Shown here: positions 1 through 12,007 of the stretch, piece after piece | How the letters are laid out: each line of letters opens with the position of its first letter | Numbering within the stretch: the stretch's first letter is position 1 | From: Laburnicola sp. R22_1 | Taxonomy: Eukaryota > Ascomycota > Dothideomycetes > Pleosporales > Didymosphaeriaceae | Length of the DNA: 64,000 nucleotides | Assembly (NCBI GenBank): GCA_014281115.1 | Contig: JACONQ010000016.1 | Location: 1,116,001-1,180,000 of the forward strand | Direction: 5' to 3' | Notes under the pieces: model-generated | Told to the model about the DNA's origin: nothing | The model's database searches: none | Seen by the model: only the letters and a program-made list of their open reading frames with translations | Translations under genes and position numbers: made by a program

Positions 1-878
1 CCCACCTATATTAGATCCTAGTTAGATGCCTTGGCTTTATCTCATATTTTACCCAGCCTGACGTGGCAAAAGCGCACTCGATACTTGCCCGCCATCTAAA
101 CAATCCAAGCTAAAAGCATCTTGCTGCTGTTAAGTCTGTGTGGCAATACTTATACAACTTCTAATTCTGGGCAATTAGAGCAACAATAGCACGCTCTAAG
201 AACGCTAACTACATCAGTTAAATTGACAATAAGGAAGCTAAGGAGTTGTTGTTCTTTGGTGCCTCTAATGCCGCATTTACTAACAATCCTAATACTGCTC
301 AAAGCTTATTCGCCTATGTGTTTAAGCTCTACGGTATGGTTATTGATTAGAAGGCAAAAATTATGAGATCTGTTACTAAATCAACTACTAAGGCCGAACT
401 ATTTGCCCTGTCAACTGCTAGCACTGAGTTATCCTAGTGGATGAACACCTTTGAAGCTATTGGGTTTAATCCAGAGGTTCGACCTATGTTGTACTATGAT
501 AACCAGCAAACAGTCTCTATCGCCAACAAGGACAAAGAAAAGCTCAACACAAAGCTTAGACATATTAAAGTATATTAGATGTGGATCCGCGAGCAAGTTG
601 AAGCCGGGAACATTGACATTACCTGGATGGGAACTGCTAATATGCCCGCTGATGGATTGACAAAGTCTCTCTCTAATAGTAGCAAGCACGAGCGATTCTT
701 GCAGCAATTGGGAATAACCAATATCCGCTAACAAGTTATTAGTTTAGAGGATAAGTTTGTCACATCTGTCGTTACTTGATAGAGTTCTTTCTAGGGAGGT
801 GCCCTGGAGGCCCTCTGTTCACTCATTTTGCTTTGTTATACTTTACAGCACTCCGCTACCTTTGTGCTATAGGAGGTG
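1..878 (+). pseudogene. 3' end of copia pol (RNase H region), RIP-damaged
   Basis: This stretch aligns nearly base for base with 10975-11855, the RT/RNase H end of the full-length copia at 6744-12007. Position 1 corresponds to 10975, and the only length difference I saw is 3 bp in a CAA run near 180. Translated pieces match Ty1/copia RNase H, including the conserved KSTTEAE-type segment near 375-400, here KSTTKAE. The frame is broken by several TAG and TAA codons, and the changes against the other copy are C-to-T and G-to-A. The 5' part of the element lies outside the window. It is a dead partial copy, more heavily mutated than its relative. Confidence 0.9.
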
Positions 879-1030
879 TGTTAGTGTGGAGTACAATATC
901 ACATAATACCACCAACCTGATGTAGACTAGTTGCTGATCACGATTCTGCTACTTAAGCAGTTTCTCTGTTCAGCTTGTTACAATCAACTCAGTCTCTCAT
1001 TCCTAATTGCTACCCTACTTATCCCTTACA
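879..1030 (+). repeat. 3' LTR of copia element (152 bp)
   Basis: It begins TGTTAGTGTGGAG and ends CCCTTACA, and it matches the two LTRs at 6744-6895 and 11856-12007 in full length. The purine-rich AGGAGGTG just upstream is the polypurine tract. The 5-bp flank after it is CATTA; the matching left flank is outside the window. Confidence 0.93.
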
Positions 1031-1624
1031 CATTATCTTGTCTACCTACAGCCGCAAACAAACTTCCGGAGGCCAAAAGAATGTGGAAGCAAAGATGAGC
1101 CTATGGCTTCTCCTGGTTAGTAAACGGCTGCTCAGTGATCGTGAAAGCGTCTCTACCAATCCGCGTTGCGAGCCCTCGAAATGGAATGGTAGTGTGCATC
1201 GTGACCTTGAAGCAGAAATTTCCGTACCAGAAGTTGATATTCTGGTTTAGCGCTGGAGCCTCTTACTGGCCGACTCAACAAACAAGAATGAGTAAAAGAG
1301 GTGTTAGCATAGATTGAACAAAATAGCGAGCGCGCTCGCAAGGTGTCTGATACGAGATCATAAGAGATATTCATTGATAGCTACTATAACAGTCTGGTTA
1401 AATCGTGAATGAATAGAGAAGAACTACTCGTCCGAAAATGAATTGAGTCAAAGCACTAAGAATCCTGAAATCATCCTGACCGCACGAACGAGACCAACGA
1501 CAACCACACGGATCATTCATCCCCCATACACCAGCTACCTTGCGTTCCAAGGTTTACGAGTACATCCCGAACCTATTGTCCCAATATCCAGTGCATACAG
1601 GATGCAGACAAAATGCTGAGCTGG
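1031..1624. other. Host DNA without a recognisable gene
   Basis: Base composition is balanced and CpG is present, unlike the repeats. Short overlapping ORFs occur on both strands, and none has a recognisable motif. Possible 3' exon or UTR of the minus-strand gene that begins at 2230. Confidence 0.5.
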
Positions 1625-2230
1625 TCAATCGGAACTCAAGCAACAATCTTTACCTTGCCCATGTCCACCAACAGCCTCTTCGACATCGTTGCCCAATCCA
1701 ACTTTTCGGCACTTTTCGCTGCTAGTACAGTTGGCTGCGACTGATTGCTCTGCTGTGTCTCTGGGGAGGCTGTGTTTGCGTTTTCGGGCACCTGTGCCGC
1801 CTGTTGGGATTGGTATTGGGATTGGTATTGGTCTGGAGCCGGTCTTTGGCTCGCATTCGCTGCATGAGGGTGGAGTTTTGGGTCGACTCGTTTTGAACAG
1901 TGACTCCGAGTGCTTTTTAATAAGTTTTTCGTGCTCCCGCAGAATTTCGACATGTTCAGCAAAGGCCGCGTAGCCAGGATCGTCGAGGCAGGATAGGAGC
2001 TCTTCGTCGGTGATGTGTTCTGATTGGGAGCTGGGCATGTTGGTGTGAGCCTTCCGTCGACACACAGAGGCACGTCCTGAGGATTGTGATGGGCTTGAAC
2101 TGGTTGATATGGCGCGCGTTGCTGGAGTACGGTTACCTGTAGGCACAATGCCGTTTTTAATAGTGACCGGATGCTGCACTACATGGTCTAGACCAGTGGT
2201 CAAGACAAGAAATCGATAATCCATCATCAT
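1625..2230 (-). CDS. Hypothetical protein, possibly first exon
   Basis: The open frame reads from an ATG triplet at 2230 down to a stop at 1625 (201 codons). A second in-frame ATG at 2038 could be the true start, followed by MPSSQSEHITDEELLSC. Visible features are a Ser/Thr/Pro-rich N-terminus, a charged and probably helical stretch (EHVEILREHEKLIKKHSE), a Pro-Ile repeat (PIPIPIPIP) from a GGTATT-type microsatellite, and a basic patch RKRKH that could be a nuclear signal. Near the end GGGCAAG is followed by GTAAAG, a possible 5' splice site, so the protein may continue in an exon further left. I do not recognise a family. Codon choice looks host-like and is not RIP-damaged. Confidence 0.42.
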   Translation of the reverse strand: MMMDYRFLVLTTGLDHVVQHPVTIKNGIVPTGNRTPATRAISTSSSPSQSSGRASVCRRKAHTNMPSSQSEHITDEELLSCLDDPGYAAFAEHVEILREHEKLIKKHSESLFKTSRPKTPPSCSECEPKTGSRPIPIPIPIPTGGTGARKRKHSLPRDTAEQSVAANCTSSEKCRKVGLGNDVEEAVGGHGQGKDCCLSSD

Positions 2231-3515
2231 GCGTTAATACCAAAGGGATTTCAAGGCGCAATCCGTCGTCCTTCGTGCTACATTCCGTCAGGCCTGTTGA
2301 CATGTGCACGATGTTGATGTGCATTCCAGTTGACGGGGCCACGTCAACAATGCCAGATTCAGCAAAGAGGCAAGGGATCCTCGAAGAAGGCGAAGAATGG
2401 ATGGATTGTGGTCAACAAGCAGCCAGCGCAGGTCGTTTGGAGCCGGCTACTGGGTCGCTTGCTTTCGAACATAACGTATTGCGTGCATTGCTGCGTGCAC
2501 ATAAGTCTTCCCATGCCTGCGACGCCTGAATCAGCTCAAAATAGACTTGCTGACTCGAAAGATTTTGACATTCTACGACTTACCACTGACTGATGTCGCG
2601 ATTCGAAATCCTTTGAAGGTGTCATTATCGCGCCTTGCATCGCGCCCTGTTTCTCTGTGTGCCCATCCATGTTCAGCCAGAATGACAATCCACATTCCGA
2701 CCGTATTTGGCCAAAGGTCAGCAGTCCTCCTGCGGGGTAACGACTCCAGGGGTGGCTCCGTCCCATCTTTCGTATCTGTTGCTCGGTGCGCTCGACCACA
2801 TTCCACATCGTGCTTGCCGTTAGCGTTGTCAAGAAGTGGCCTCTCAGATGAAGTTAGCATAATTGAGTTTGCGCTCTGTCTGGCAGATTTAAGCACGTAG
2901 TGCGGATCCGTGGAATGGTCTCGTATCCTCTACCTGTCAGGTGGCGAACTTGCCGCATGACGATATTAACCCTTCCTTTGTACACAATCTTAACATTCGC
3001 CGATGCAGCACCTGACATTATTCCAGCTAGTGATATAGTGAATCTCATGCGTTTCTCGCACCCTGTCAAGGCACCCGAGGTCCCGACAGATCCGATTTTC
3101 TCGGCGAGCATCGATCTGTGGCATTGCACATTGCGCAGCCCGACTCACGCAACCTGGTCTGGTCGGCTTGAAAGAGGCAGGAGAAAGCGATCCATGCCAT
3201 TGCTGAATCACAGTATTGCGGACTACCAAAACCGTCTCGGCGAATCGCGGGATCAGTCCCAGATCAGGCGTCCACACCGATCATCTCCCGCGAATCTGGC
3301 CGTTGCGGTTCACGACATCCCGACGCTTCAAAGTGCGGAGACGACCCCAGCTTCACAGAACGTTGTCACTTCGATACCAGATAAAACCGGGTCTGCCTGT
3401 CTAAGCAAACGCGTCCAAGGAGAAGCGAATACGTTGCGAGTGCAGAACGGCATCACTTTTCGATTTCGCGGGCAAGATGAACTGACTGCCTCCCTGTTGA
3501 TTGGACAATCTTATA
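2231..3515. other. Host DNA, no supported gene
   Basis: The stretch has normal base composition with many short overlapping ORFs on both strands. The longest (2900-3565, plus strand, 221 codons) has no motif and runs into the AT-rich block at its 3' end, so I do not call it a gene. Confidence 0.45.
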
Positions 3516-3945
3516 GGGCTTTAGCTCTCCCTAAATATCCCTTAAAAACTTTATACCTGCGTTAGATATTAGTATATTATACTAGTATTTTTAAAAGCCT
3601 ATTCTAATTTGCGCAAAATATAAATAATACTATAAGTTAAATTTAACTAGTTTAGTAATATAATAGCTCTTAATCTTACTCTTCTTTAAATTATAGTTTA
3701 AGGCTATTCTCTCCCCTTACTTAGCTTTCCCTTCTACTTAGCCTTATAGAGTTCTCCTTACTACTATCTTCTCTAAAGTATCTAAGTTTATAGGACAATT
3801 TGCTATTTATAGCTCTATTAAAACTTAAATTATACTATATAGTACTTACTTTTTATTACTATACTGTTTAAAACAATCTAGCGCATATTTATTAGCATAT
3901 ACAGTAGTTAAAGACAGTACTAGATATAGTCCCCTAAAGTATTTT
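3516..3945. repeat. AT-rich RIP-like block of unknown origin
   Basis: Composition changes abruptly near 3515 from mixed to AT-rich with few CpA or TpG steps left. No terminal repeats, coding motif or match elsewhere in the window was found. It is probably a decayed repeat, ending where the inverted LTR starts at 3946. Confidence 0.5.
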
Positions 3946-4126
3946 TATGGGCGGGCAGGCATATAAGGACAACAAGCTATATTGCTATTTGCAGAAAAGA
4001 GAGTGGAGTAAGGAGTCTACTAAGAAAGAAAGAAGAGGGCAAGAGCTTTATCTTGAGGGTAGTGGTCTGTGCACCTAAATAGAACCTTCTACACACACCA
4101 CCTCTAACATAAGTCACGTGGCTACA
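3946..4126 (-). repeat. 3' LTR of inverted copia fragment (181 bp)
   Basis: It is the reverse complement of the 181-bp LTRs at 5389-5569 and 18829-19009. On the plus strand it starts TATGGGCGGGCAGG (the LTR end CCCACA with one RIP change) and ends CACGTGGCTACA. The adjoining CACCGCCC on its right is the complement of the polypurine tract. Confidence 0.92.
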
Positions 4127-5388
4127 CACCGCCCTAGCTGCGGTGTACTTACACTAAAGCTAATACTCTGTACTATACTAGAATAGGTAGTAAATAATAG
4201 AATCTAAAGTAGAGTCCTCCTTAAGCTTCTTCTATAGATATCCTTTAACGTCTTGCATGCCAAGTTGCCTTATAAAGTTGGTGTGCTTTTGACGTACAAG
4301 GCTCTTAGTAAGTCCGTTAGCTAGCATCTAATTAGTAGCCTTCTACTAGACTGATATACGTCCTTCTGCCTATTCTTGTCTTAGCCAATGCTAGTAAGTG
4401 TTAATATGGCGTAGTTTTGTAAATAGCTTGTCCTCATTCTTAGTAATAATCCCTACTATTTGTAGGTTATCGCAGTAGATCGCTAACGTAGTCTCTAGGT
4501 CGAAGTTAATATTCTTAAAGAGTCGATTCTAAGCTTAAAGCTCGCTAGCAGCTATTAATAGAGCTAGAAGCTCTGCTTTAGTAGTTAACTTTGTAACTAA
4601 GTGTTATAGAGTTGCTTTCTAATTAATAGGTATGCTATAAAGCATAAATAGGTATCCCTAAGAGCTCCGCCTAGTCTCTAAGTTATCTGCAAAAGCTGCG
4701 TCTAATGCTCTATAGAATAGTGGTTCTCTATTAGCTAGTCTTGCACCCCCTAAGCTTAAGCTTAGGTAGATAGCTTAACTGCTAGTGTCTCCTTAAGCTC
4801 CTATAGCTAACCTCTTCGTCCCAACTAGATACTTCCACACATAATATGCTGCGCTAACATGCTTCTATTCTAGATTCTATAGGTAACAAGATAGTTCTAA
4901 GTAAGCATGTGCGACGTCTGGCCGTGTGTACATCGCTATGTAGGCTAGCGATCCGACAAGTTCTTAATAGAGTTTCGTACGCTGATCCTCTAGCTCTTCT
5001 GTGCTCAGGCCAAGATGGCCATCTGCTAGCGGTACTGCTGGGTATCTCGTGCTTATAATGTTATACTTCTTCGCCACCTTGTCTATAAAGCTGTCTTAGA
5101 GCAGCTACATCCACTTCTACTTACAGTCTTAAATAACTCGTATGCCTAGGAACCACTTTAGCTCTCCTAGGTATTATGTGTTATAGGTTACTCTTAGCTG
5201 TCTATTAAATAGACAGTATGCGTCTTAATTGCTGCAGGATACAGCTACTACTATATTATTAACAAAGAAGAAGACAATAAGCTAGTTACTACTATATAGA
5301 CAGGACACTTTAGGCACCTATCTTAGTCTTATCTTCTTAAGCGTTGCAGTGAGATACTTATACTATAGTCGCGGCGCGTCACAGAGTC
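4127..5388 (-). pseudogene. Truncated copia RT/RNase H, inverted orientation
   Basis: On the minus strand this matches the end of reverse transcriptase and the RNase H of the old copia, from the position equal to about 14543 through to the 3' LTR. The 5' break falls in the segment encoding GLRDAPRLWYK. The 5388/5389 junction abuts the 5' LTR of the plus-strand element directly. It has many stops and strong C-to-T/G-to-A decay. The missing 5' half of this copy is not elsewhere in the window. Confidence 0.88.
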
Positions 5389-5569
5389 TATAGCCACGTG
5401 ACTTACGTTAGAGATGGTGTGTGTAAAAGGTTTTATCCAGGTGCACAGACCACTACCCTTAAGATAAAGCTCTTACCCTCTCCTTTCTTCCTTAGTAGAC
5501 TCCTTACTCTACACTCTTTTCTATAAATAGTAATATAGCTTGTTGTCCTTATATACCTGCCTGCCCACA
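5389..5569 (+). repeat. 5' LTR of old copia (181 bp)
   Basis: It is colinear with 18829-19009 over 181 bp. The first dinucleotide is TA rather than TG, a RIP-type change, and the end is CCCACA. It follows directly on the inverted copia fragment. Confidence 0.93.
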
Positions 5570-5580
5570 GTTATAAGCCT
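5570..5580 (+). promoter_or_regulatory. Primer-binding site, half initiator-tRNA type
   Basis: GTTATAAGCCT directly follows the LTR. With one G-to-A change it matches GTTATGAGCCC, the complement of the anticodon stem-loop of fungal initiator tRNA-Met (GGGCUCAUAAC). This is the half-tRNA priming described for Drosophila copia. Confidence 0.8.
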
Positions 5581-6743
5581 AGCTGTCGACTTTAACCACT
5601 GCAGCTACTAAGCACCTGGCTATTAACTTTAATCGCTGTTGCTACTGCACGTACTAACAAGCTGCTAAGGAGCTGTTAACAAGCTGTTAACAGAGCTACG
5701 TTACTAAGCTACCTTACTAAGCCTTAAGCACGCGTTCTATTACTAAAGAGAGCCCTTCTAGGAACTAATAGAGCAAGATGCCTACAACTAAGCTAGATAG
5801 ACTAGTTACAAGGACAACAGTTATACTTAAGAAGCTAGCAGACTAGAAAGAATAGATCTTCCTACATAAAGATAGCGCGAATTAATATTACCTCTAGCCT
5901 ATAGTTAACCCAAATCTTAACAAGGCGGCACTTAAACAGCTTAAGGAGCTAGTGCCTATAATACCAAAGCACTACTATAAGGGGACAGAGCAGGATACTA
6001 GCGTCGTGCTAAAAGACATAATAACTAAGGAGTTCTAGCAATACTAGCAGGCGGAGAGAGGCTACAATCAAGCCTTGGCTAGATATACAATCAAGAGGAA
6101 AGCGTTAGACAACTTTACCTAGGAGATCGGCCGAACGATTAGCCGCCGCCACATACACCTAATCTAGAGCGACGATATAGCGTACGCTTAACTAAAGAGG
6201 CTTAAGAAGCACCTCTGCCTATTAACGGCTAAGAGGGAGCTGCAGCTTCTAGCAAAGTATCGGCAATTGCAGAGCCGACCCCGCAACAATATTAATACCT
6301 GGCTAGATAAGTGGCTACATATTGTACGTCTGTGCGAGGCAGCGAACCTACCTAACGTAACATCGCCGCGAGCACAGCGCGATTTTCTACTTGCAGTTAA
6401 AGGACTCAACAACACATAGGCTACCACTTAGCAAGCTATTATATTCTAAGCACAGCTTAACGGACAGCCTATATAGAGCTTAGATAACCTTGTCGCTAAG
6501 TTCACTATGTACTGGCGCTCGACAAGACTAGTAGCGTTGTCGCTTGGTACCTTTGCTACACTAGGCATTAGCTAGAGCCCTAACAAGCCATAAGCAACAG
6601 ATAAGAAGAATTAAAATAAGAAGCCTAAGTGTACATATAGTCTCAATTATTAATTCAAGGACTATTAGTACCTTGGAGGGAAGGGCAAGCCTTAAGGATA
6701 GACGCCCAAACCTAAGATATAAGAACAATTCGACAAGGCTATA

Positions 6744-6895
6744 TGTTAGTGTGGAGTACGATATCACATGATACCACCAACCTGATGTAGACTAGTTGCT
6801 AATCACGATTCTGCTACTTAAGCAGTTTCTCTGTTCAGCTTGTTACAATCAACTTAGTCTCTCATTCCTAATTGCTACCCTACTTATCCCTTATA
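6744..6895 (+). repeat. 5' LTR of nested copia (152 bp)
   Basis: Starts TGTTAGTGTGGAG and ends CCCTTATA, where the other LTRs have CCCTTACA. It pairs with 11856-12007. Confidence 0.95.
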
Positions 6896-6906
6896 GTTAT
6901 GAGCCC
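6896..6906 (+). promoter_or_regulatory. Primer-binding site, half initiator-tRNA type
   Basis: GTTATGAGCCC sits with zero spacing after the LTR. It is an exact complement of the anticodon-arm bases GGGCUCAUAAC of initiator tRNA-Met, so priming by a cleaved tRNA 5' half is expected. Confidence 0.85.
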
Positions 6907-7004
6907 AGCCTACGCTTAATTCGACTGCAGTTCACACTCTACCTACTTACTACACACGCGCTTTCCACGACAGAGATTAACTTGACAAGCTCTAGTTTGC
7001 CACG

Positions 7005-10000
7005 ATGAGCAACAAAGAGGACGAGCTGATCGTTAAGGAGACGATTATCCTTAACAAGCCGAGCGATTGGTCGAAGTGGATCTTTCTGCGAAAGAGGACC
7101 GCTGAGGCATACAAGATCTGGGACTATTGTAACCCAGATTTGACAGTAGATACTATTAAGAAAATCTACAATAAGAAACCTAAGGAGCGACTACTACGCT
7201 TATTTAAAAAGGACAACACACCCACTAAAGCTTTAAGCATTATCCAGGGCGACGATGATATTGAACCAGACAAACTCACAAAATCTAAACAAGAGGACTA
7301 CACCTTCTGGCATAGGTTCTACGCAACAAAGCTGGCAGCCTAGCAGAAGAAGGAGAACGCTCTCAACAACCTAGCACGGGAGATTGCAAGGACGATCGCT
7401 AGCAGGCATATCCTAGTTATTAAGGATGCTGAAACTCCCTACAAACAACTTATGCAACTCAAGAAGATATTCTGTATGTCAGTAGCAGAACGCAAGTATG
7501 AGTTGCTCAAGCAGTACGACAAGATCAAGAAGGTTCCACAACGACAGAAGATGGATGCTTGGTATGAGAGCTACATCACTATCCTTCGCGACATGATCAA
7601 ACTGAAACTACCTGAAGTCCAGGATTATCAAGCACAGCAGGACTTTCTTCAAGCAATTAGGGGAATTGATAAGTCCTTTGTCACGCACGAAATTCAGGAG
7701 ATCACGCGAGCCGAGATAAACGGAACCCCGTATATGGATCCTGTTGCACTAGTGGAGAACTATCGACGGTTCCGACGCACCTTGAACCCTGTAGCGTCAG
7801 CACTTGGAACATACGCCGTTTTAGGACGCCCTAGTCCAAACACTAATAGCAACACCCAGAAACGTACAGTCACGTGCATCTGCGGGGAATAGCACCTGTT
7901 TAAACAGTGCTTCTATGTGGTGCCTTCTTTCCGACCCGCTGGATGGAGGCCCAACCCAGTTGTCTTAGCCGAGTTTGACAGAGTTAGGAAACTAGGCAAA
8001 GGCAACCCTTTAAGCGCAGCTCTGTTTAAAGCTAAGAAGAAAGCTAGTGAAAAGGCAGCTGCTGCCAACAAGAATGATTTCTCAATAGACACTGGTCACC
8101 CTCCATCAAATGCTCAAAACTCAATAGGAGCAGTTATGCACTGGCAAGGCAGCCAGAACGCAGCTCAGGTTGTTACTCCACTTAGTACAGCTGCTGTTCA
8201 ACAGCCTCCACCGCCATTAATCAACAAGTGGATACTGGATCCTGGCTCCAATCTACATGTCACAAACCATCGGCCAAAGACTTGGGAGAAGATTCGAGAT
8301 GGACACCCAGATGATATCCTACTAGCCGGCACGCAAGCCCTGCAGATACATAAGTGGGGAAATGTCAAGCTGTTTGTTGATACTCTAACTGGCGAACGTC
8401 AAGTGACTATGACATGGGTAGCACTTATTCCCACGTTCTTTACATTAGTAGTGTCACTCTCACGCTGTTAATTAGTTGGTATTGAGTTCAACTCGGGACG
8501 TAGCTGTCTCTATCTGAGGAGCGCTTCAATGGACATATTCTGCACACTCAATAAGTAGGGTGGCCATTAGGTTATGGACTCTAACAAGGCAACACGTTCG
8601 AACGCATCAGAGTTGTACACATTCGCGATTTAATCAAAGTCAGCCAAGCCAAGCCGTATAGAGCGCAAGCCTCTACAAGTCACCCCTACAGAAGCTCATC
8701 AGATGCTAGCTCATGCAGGACGACGCGCGGTTGAACACCTAGAGCAGGCAGTGGATAGTATCAAGCTCATCACTAGCCCCCAAGCTCCACAATGGAGGGA
8801 ATGTGAAAAGTGCATCAACTCTAAGCTTTCTAAGATTATTAGTTGACGCCCTCAACGCGAGCCTGCGACACGCCCCTTTAAACGTATCAGCATCGACCTT
8901 GTACAACTTAGGAAGACAGGTGAAGCTTGCTATAACAGGGACAAGTGGCTCTTACACGCTGTGTGTCAACATAGCAGATACCATTTAGGGAAGACTCTTC
9001 GTGATAAGAAGAAGGAGACTCTGACGCGCTTAGTTTAACAGATACTGGCGCTTATACAGACCCAGTTTGACGCGATTGTTGTATACGTTCGCTGTGACAA
9101 CGAAAAGGGTTATACTAATCTCTAGGAGGTCTTTCAAGACCTGGGTATCACAGCTAAGCGACGTGCTGTTAGTGCAGAAGAGATGACTGGCCTGCCTAAG
9201 AAGGCTGGTAACCTTATTATCACTGCGGCAAGAGCTTTGCGGATTGAAGCAAATTTGCCTAAGGAACTGGCTAACAAGTTATGCCTAACGGCTATTTACA
9301 TCCTTAATTGATTGCCAATAGAGGTTCTTGACTAGAAGACGCCCTACAAACATGTACGCAAGGTGAAGCTGTCTCTTGCACACATAGACGTTATTAGTGC
9401 TAAAGCCCTATTCCGTAATACCAAGGTGGCTAAAGGTGACAAGCTCGAGTTAAGGTCGATTACTGGATAGCTAGTTGGATACGAAGGAACGAATATCTTC
9501 CGTGTATGGGTTCCTAGGGCTGACAGTGTTGTTCGAACACGTGATGTTGTCTTCGTACGAGACCAACGCTACTCGGCTCTACAACTTGAGCCTATGACGG
9601 AGGAGATACGACGCGTAGTCAGAGTCCTTGATATCGATTCATCGGACGAGGAGGAAGATCCCGTTATCGAGCAGATCTATCGTGATATAACACATCGTCA
9701 ACATATAGTTGAGGATGATGTTGAGGATTAAGAAGAAGAGGCTACTAGGCCAGATGATGCCGAAGAGCAGATTCAACAGGAGGCCTATAAAGGATTACTC
9801 ACACCCCGAGAGACACCAGTACCTAGCACTTATGATTGTTCTTAACCAAAAGGCTAGAGAGAGATTGCTTCTGGAGATACTGCGCCAAACCGCTATTAGA
9901 ATAACGCTCCAAGATGGACAAACCCTAATATTGCTGCAGACAATATCGTTCTAGGGTCCTGTTGTCGGGGAGGTGGTAGAGGAGACGATACGCCTAGGGA

Positions 10001-11756
10001 CCATTTCAGTACGCACGCTTCTCTGTACTGGCAAACGTTTGCTACGGCAATCGTGCAACTGCCCCCAAATGAAGAGTTGAAGGTTCACCGTGATCAACTG
10101 CCGCCGCCACCAAAGAACTGGGCTGAGGTCAAATCCCGCCCTGATGCTGATAAGTGGTTCGCTGCTGCGGATAAGGAGATTAAGGAGCAGCTTTATAAAG
10201 GTGTATTTAAGAAGGTGAAAGATGATATAAAGGAGCACCTAGATGCTGAGACCCTGCTGCTAATGTGGGTTTTCACGTACAAGTTTGATGCTAATGGCTA
10301 CTTGACTAGCTACAAAGCTCGACTAGTCATAAGAGGAGATTTGCAGACGACTTGGGATGATACCTACGCAGCTACCCTCGCGGCTCGAACGCTCCGCTTC
10401 CTTATCGCTATTATGTGCGCCTTTGGACTCCTTGCCTACTAGTACGACATCAAGAATGCTTTCCTCAACGCGTACCTAGCCCAACTCTGTTACGTCTGGA
10501 CTCCAGATGGGTTCCGAGACAGACTAGGCAATATGATGCGACTACGCCGAGCACTGTATGGGCTTAAGGATGCCCCAGCGCTGTGGCACAAACACCTAAA
10601 GAAGACCCTTGTTAATATGGGCTTCACTTAAGTCAAGGGTATCCCTTGCCTATTCACTAATGGCAAGCTGATACTATTCTATTACATAGATGATATCGTC
10701 GTCCTTTTCCACAAAGGCGATTAACAATATTATTAACAGTTTTAACGCGAGTTCACGAAACGATACGAGACACGAAGCTTAGGAGAACTACGCTGGTTCC
10801 TAGGGATACGCATTATTAGAGACTATGCGAAAGGCAAGGTCTAGATGATCCAAGACTCCTACATCGCAAAAGTCTGCCACGACCACAATCTCCTTTAGGG
10901 CAGCCGACACCCTAAGGTCCCTCTGCGCGAGTCTTATCTCCCCCCAAGTACAGATGAACCTAACGCGGAGCGCACCCGCCTATATTAGATCCTAGTTGGA
11001 TGCCTTGGCTTCATCTCATATTTCACCCGGCCTAACGTGGCAAAAGCGCACTTGATACTTGCCCGCCATCTAAATAATCCAAGCCAAAAGCATCTTGCTG
11101 CTGTTAAGTCTGTGTGGCAATACTTATACAACTTCCGATTCTGGGCAATTAGAGCAACAACAATAGCACGCTCTAAGAACGCCAACTACATCAGTCAAAT
11201 TGACAATAAGGAAGCTGAGGAGTTGTTGTTCTTTGGTGCCTCTAATGCCGCGTTTGCTGACGATCCTGATACTGCTCGAAGCTCATTCGCCTATGTGTTT
11301 AAGCTCTACGGTATGGTCATTAATTGGAAGGCAAAAATCATGAGATCTGTTACCAAATCAACTACTGAGGCCGAACTGTTTGCCCTGTCAACTGCTGGCA
11401 CTGAGTTATCCTAGTGGATGAACACCTTTGAAGCTATTGGGTTTAATCCAGAGGTTCGACCTACGTTGTACTGTGATAACTAGCAAACAGTCTCTATTGC
11501 CAACAAGGACGAAGAAAAGCTTGACACGAAGCTTAGACATATCAAAGTACATTAGATGTGGATCCGCGAGCAAGTTGAAGCCAGGAACATTGACGTTACC
11601 TGGATGGGAACTGCTAATATGCCCGCTGATGGATTGACAAAGTCTCTCTCTGATAGTAGCAAGCACGAGCGATTCTTGCAGCAATTGGGAATGACCGATA
11701 TTCGCCAACAAGTTATTGGTTTAGAGGATAAATTTGTTACATCTGTCGTTACCTAA
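7005..11756 (+). pseudogene. Gag-pol of nested copia, multiple stops
   Basis: It starts MSNKEDELIVKETIILNKP at 7005. In the same frame are Gag (7005-7890, one TAG at 7341) and a zinc-knuckle-like CICGE-x-H-x4-C at about 7870-7910 with a TAG inside. The protease region has WILDPGSNLHVTN near 8230. Integrase follows, with the His/Cys part near 8700-8830 and core Asp residues near 8895 and 9100. RT carries YKARLVIRGDLQTTWDD near 10311-10360 and an intact YYIDDIV catalytic motif near 10681. RNase H (KSTTEAELFALS) lies near 11358. Stops at 8469, 10441 and elsewhere are mainly TAG or TAA from CAG, CAA or TGG. Less decayed than the 1-878 copy, but not functional. Confidence 0.93.
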
Positions 11757-11855
11757 TAGAGTTCTTCCTAGGGAGGTGCCCTGGAGGCCCTCTGTTCACT
11801 CATTTTGCTTTGTTATACTTTATAGCACTCCGCTACCTTTGTGCTGTGGGAGGTG

Positions 11856-12007
11856 TGTTAGTGTGGAGTACGATATCACATGATACCACCAACCTGATGT
11901 AGACTAGTTGCTGATCACGATTCTGCTACTTAAGCAGTTTCTCTGTTCAGCTTGTTACAATCAACTCAGTCTCTCATTCCTAATTGCTACCCTACTTATC
12001 CCTTACA
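11856..12007 (+). repeat. 3' LTR of nested copia (152 bp)
   Basis: Preceded by the purine-rich GTGGGAGGTG polypurine tract. Starts TGTTAGTGTGG and ends CCCTTACA, followed by the duplication CTATA. Confidence 0.95.

Larger units (their letters stand above)
6744..12007 (+). mobile_element. Full-length Ty1/copia element nested in old copia
   Basis: It has 152-bp LTRs at both ends and a perfect 5-bp duplication CTATA at 6739-6743 and 12008-12012. The length is 5264 bp. Host copia reading continues across the joined target site. A partial, more mutated relative lies at 1-1030. Confidence 0.97.

Noticed and set aside
2900..3565. 221-codon plus-strand ORF
   Set aside because: It has no motif, competes with ORFs on the other strand, and runs into the AT-rich block; chance ORF is as likely.
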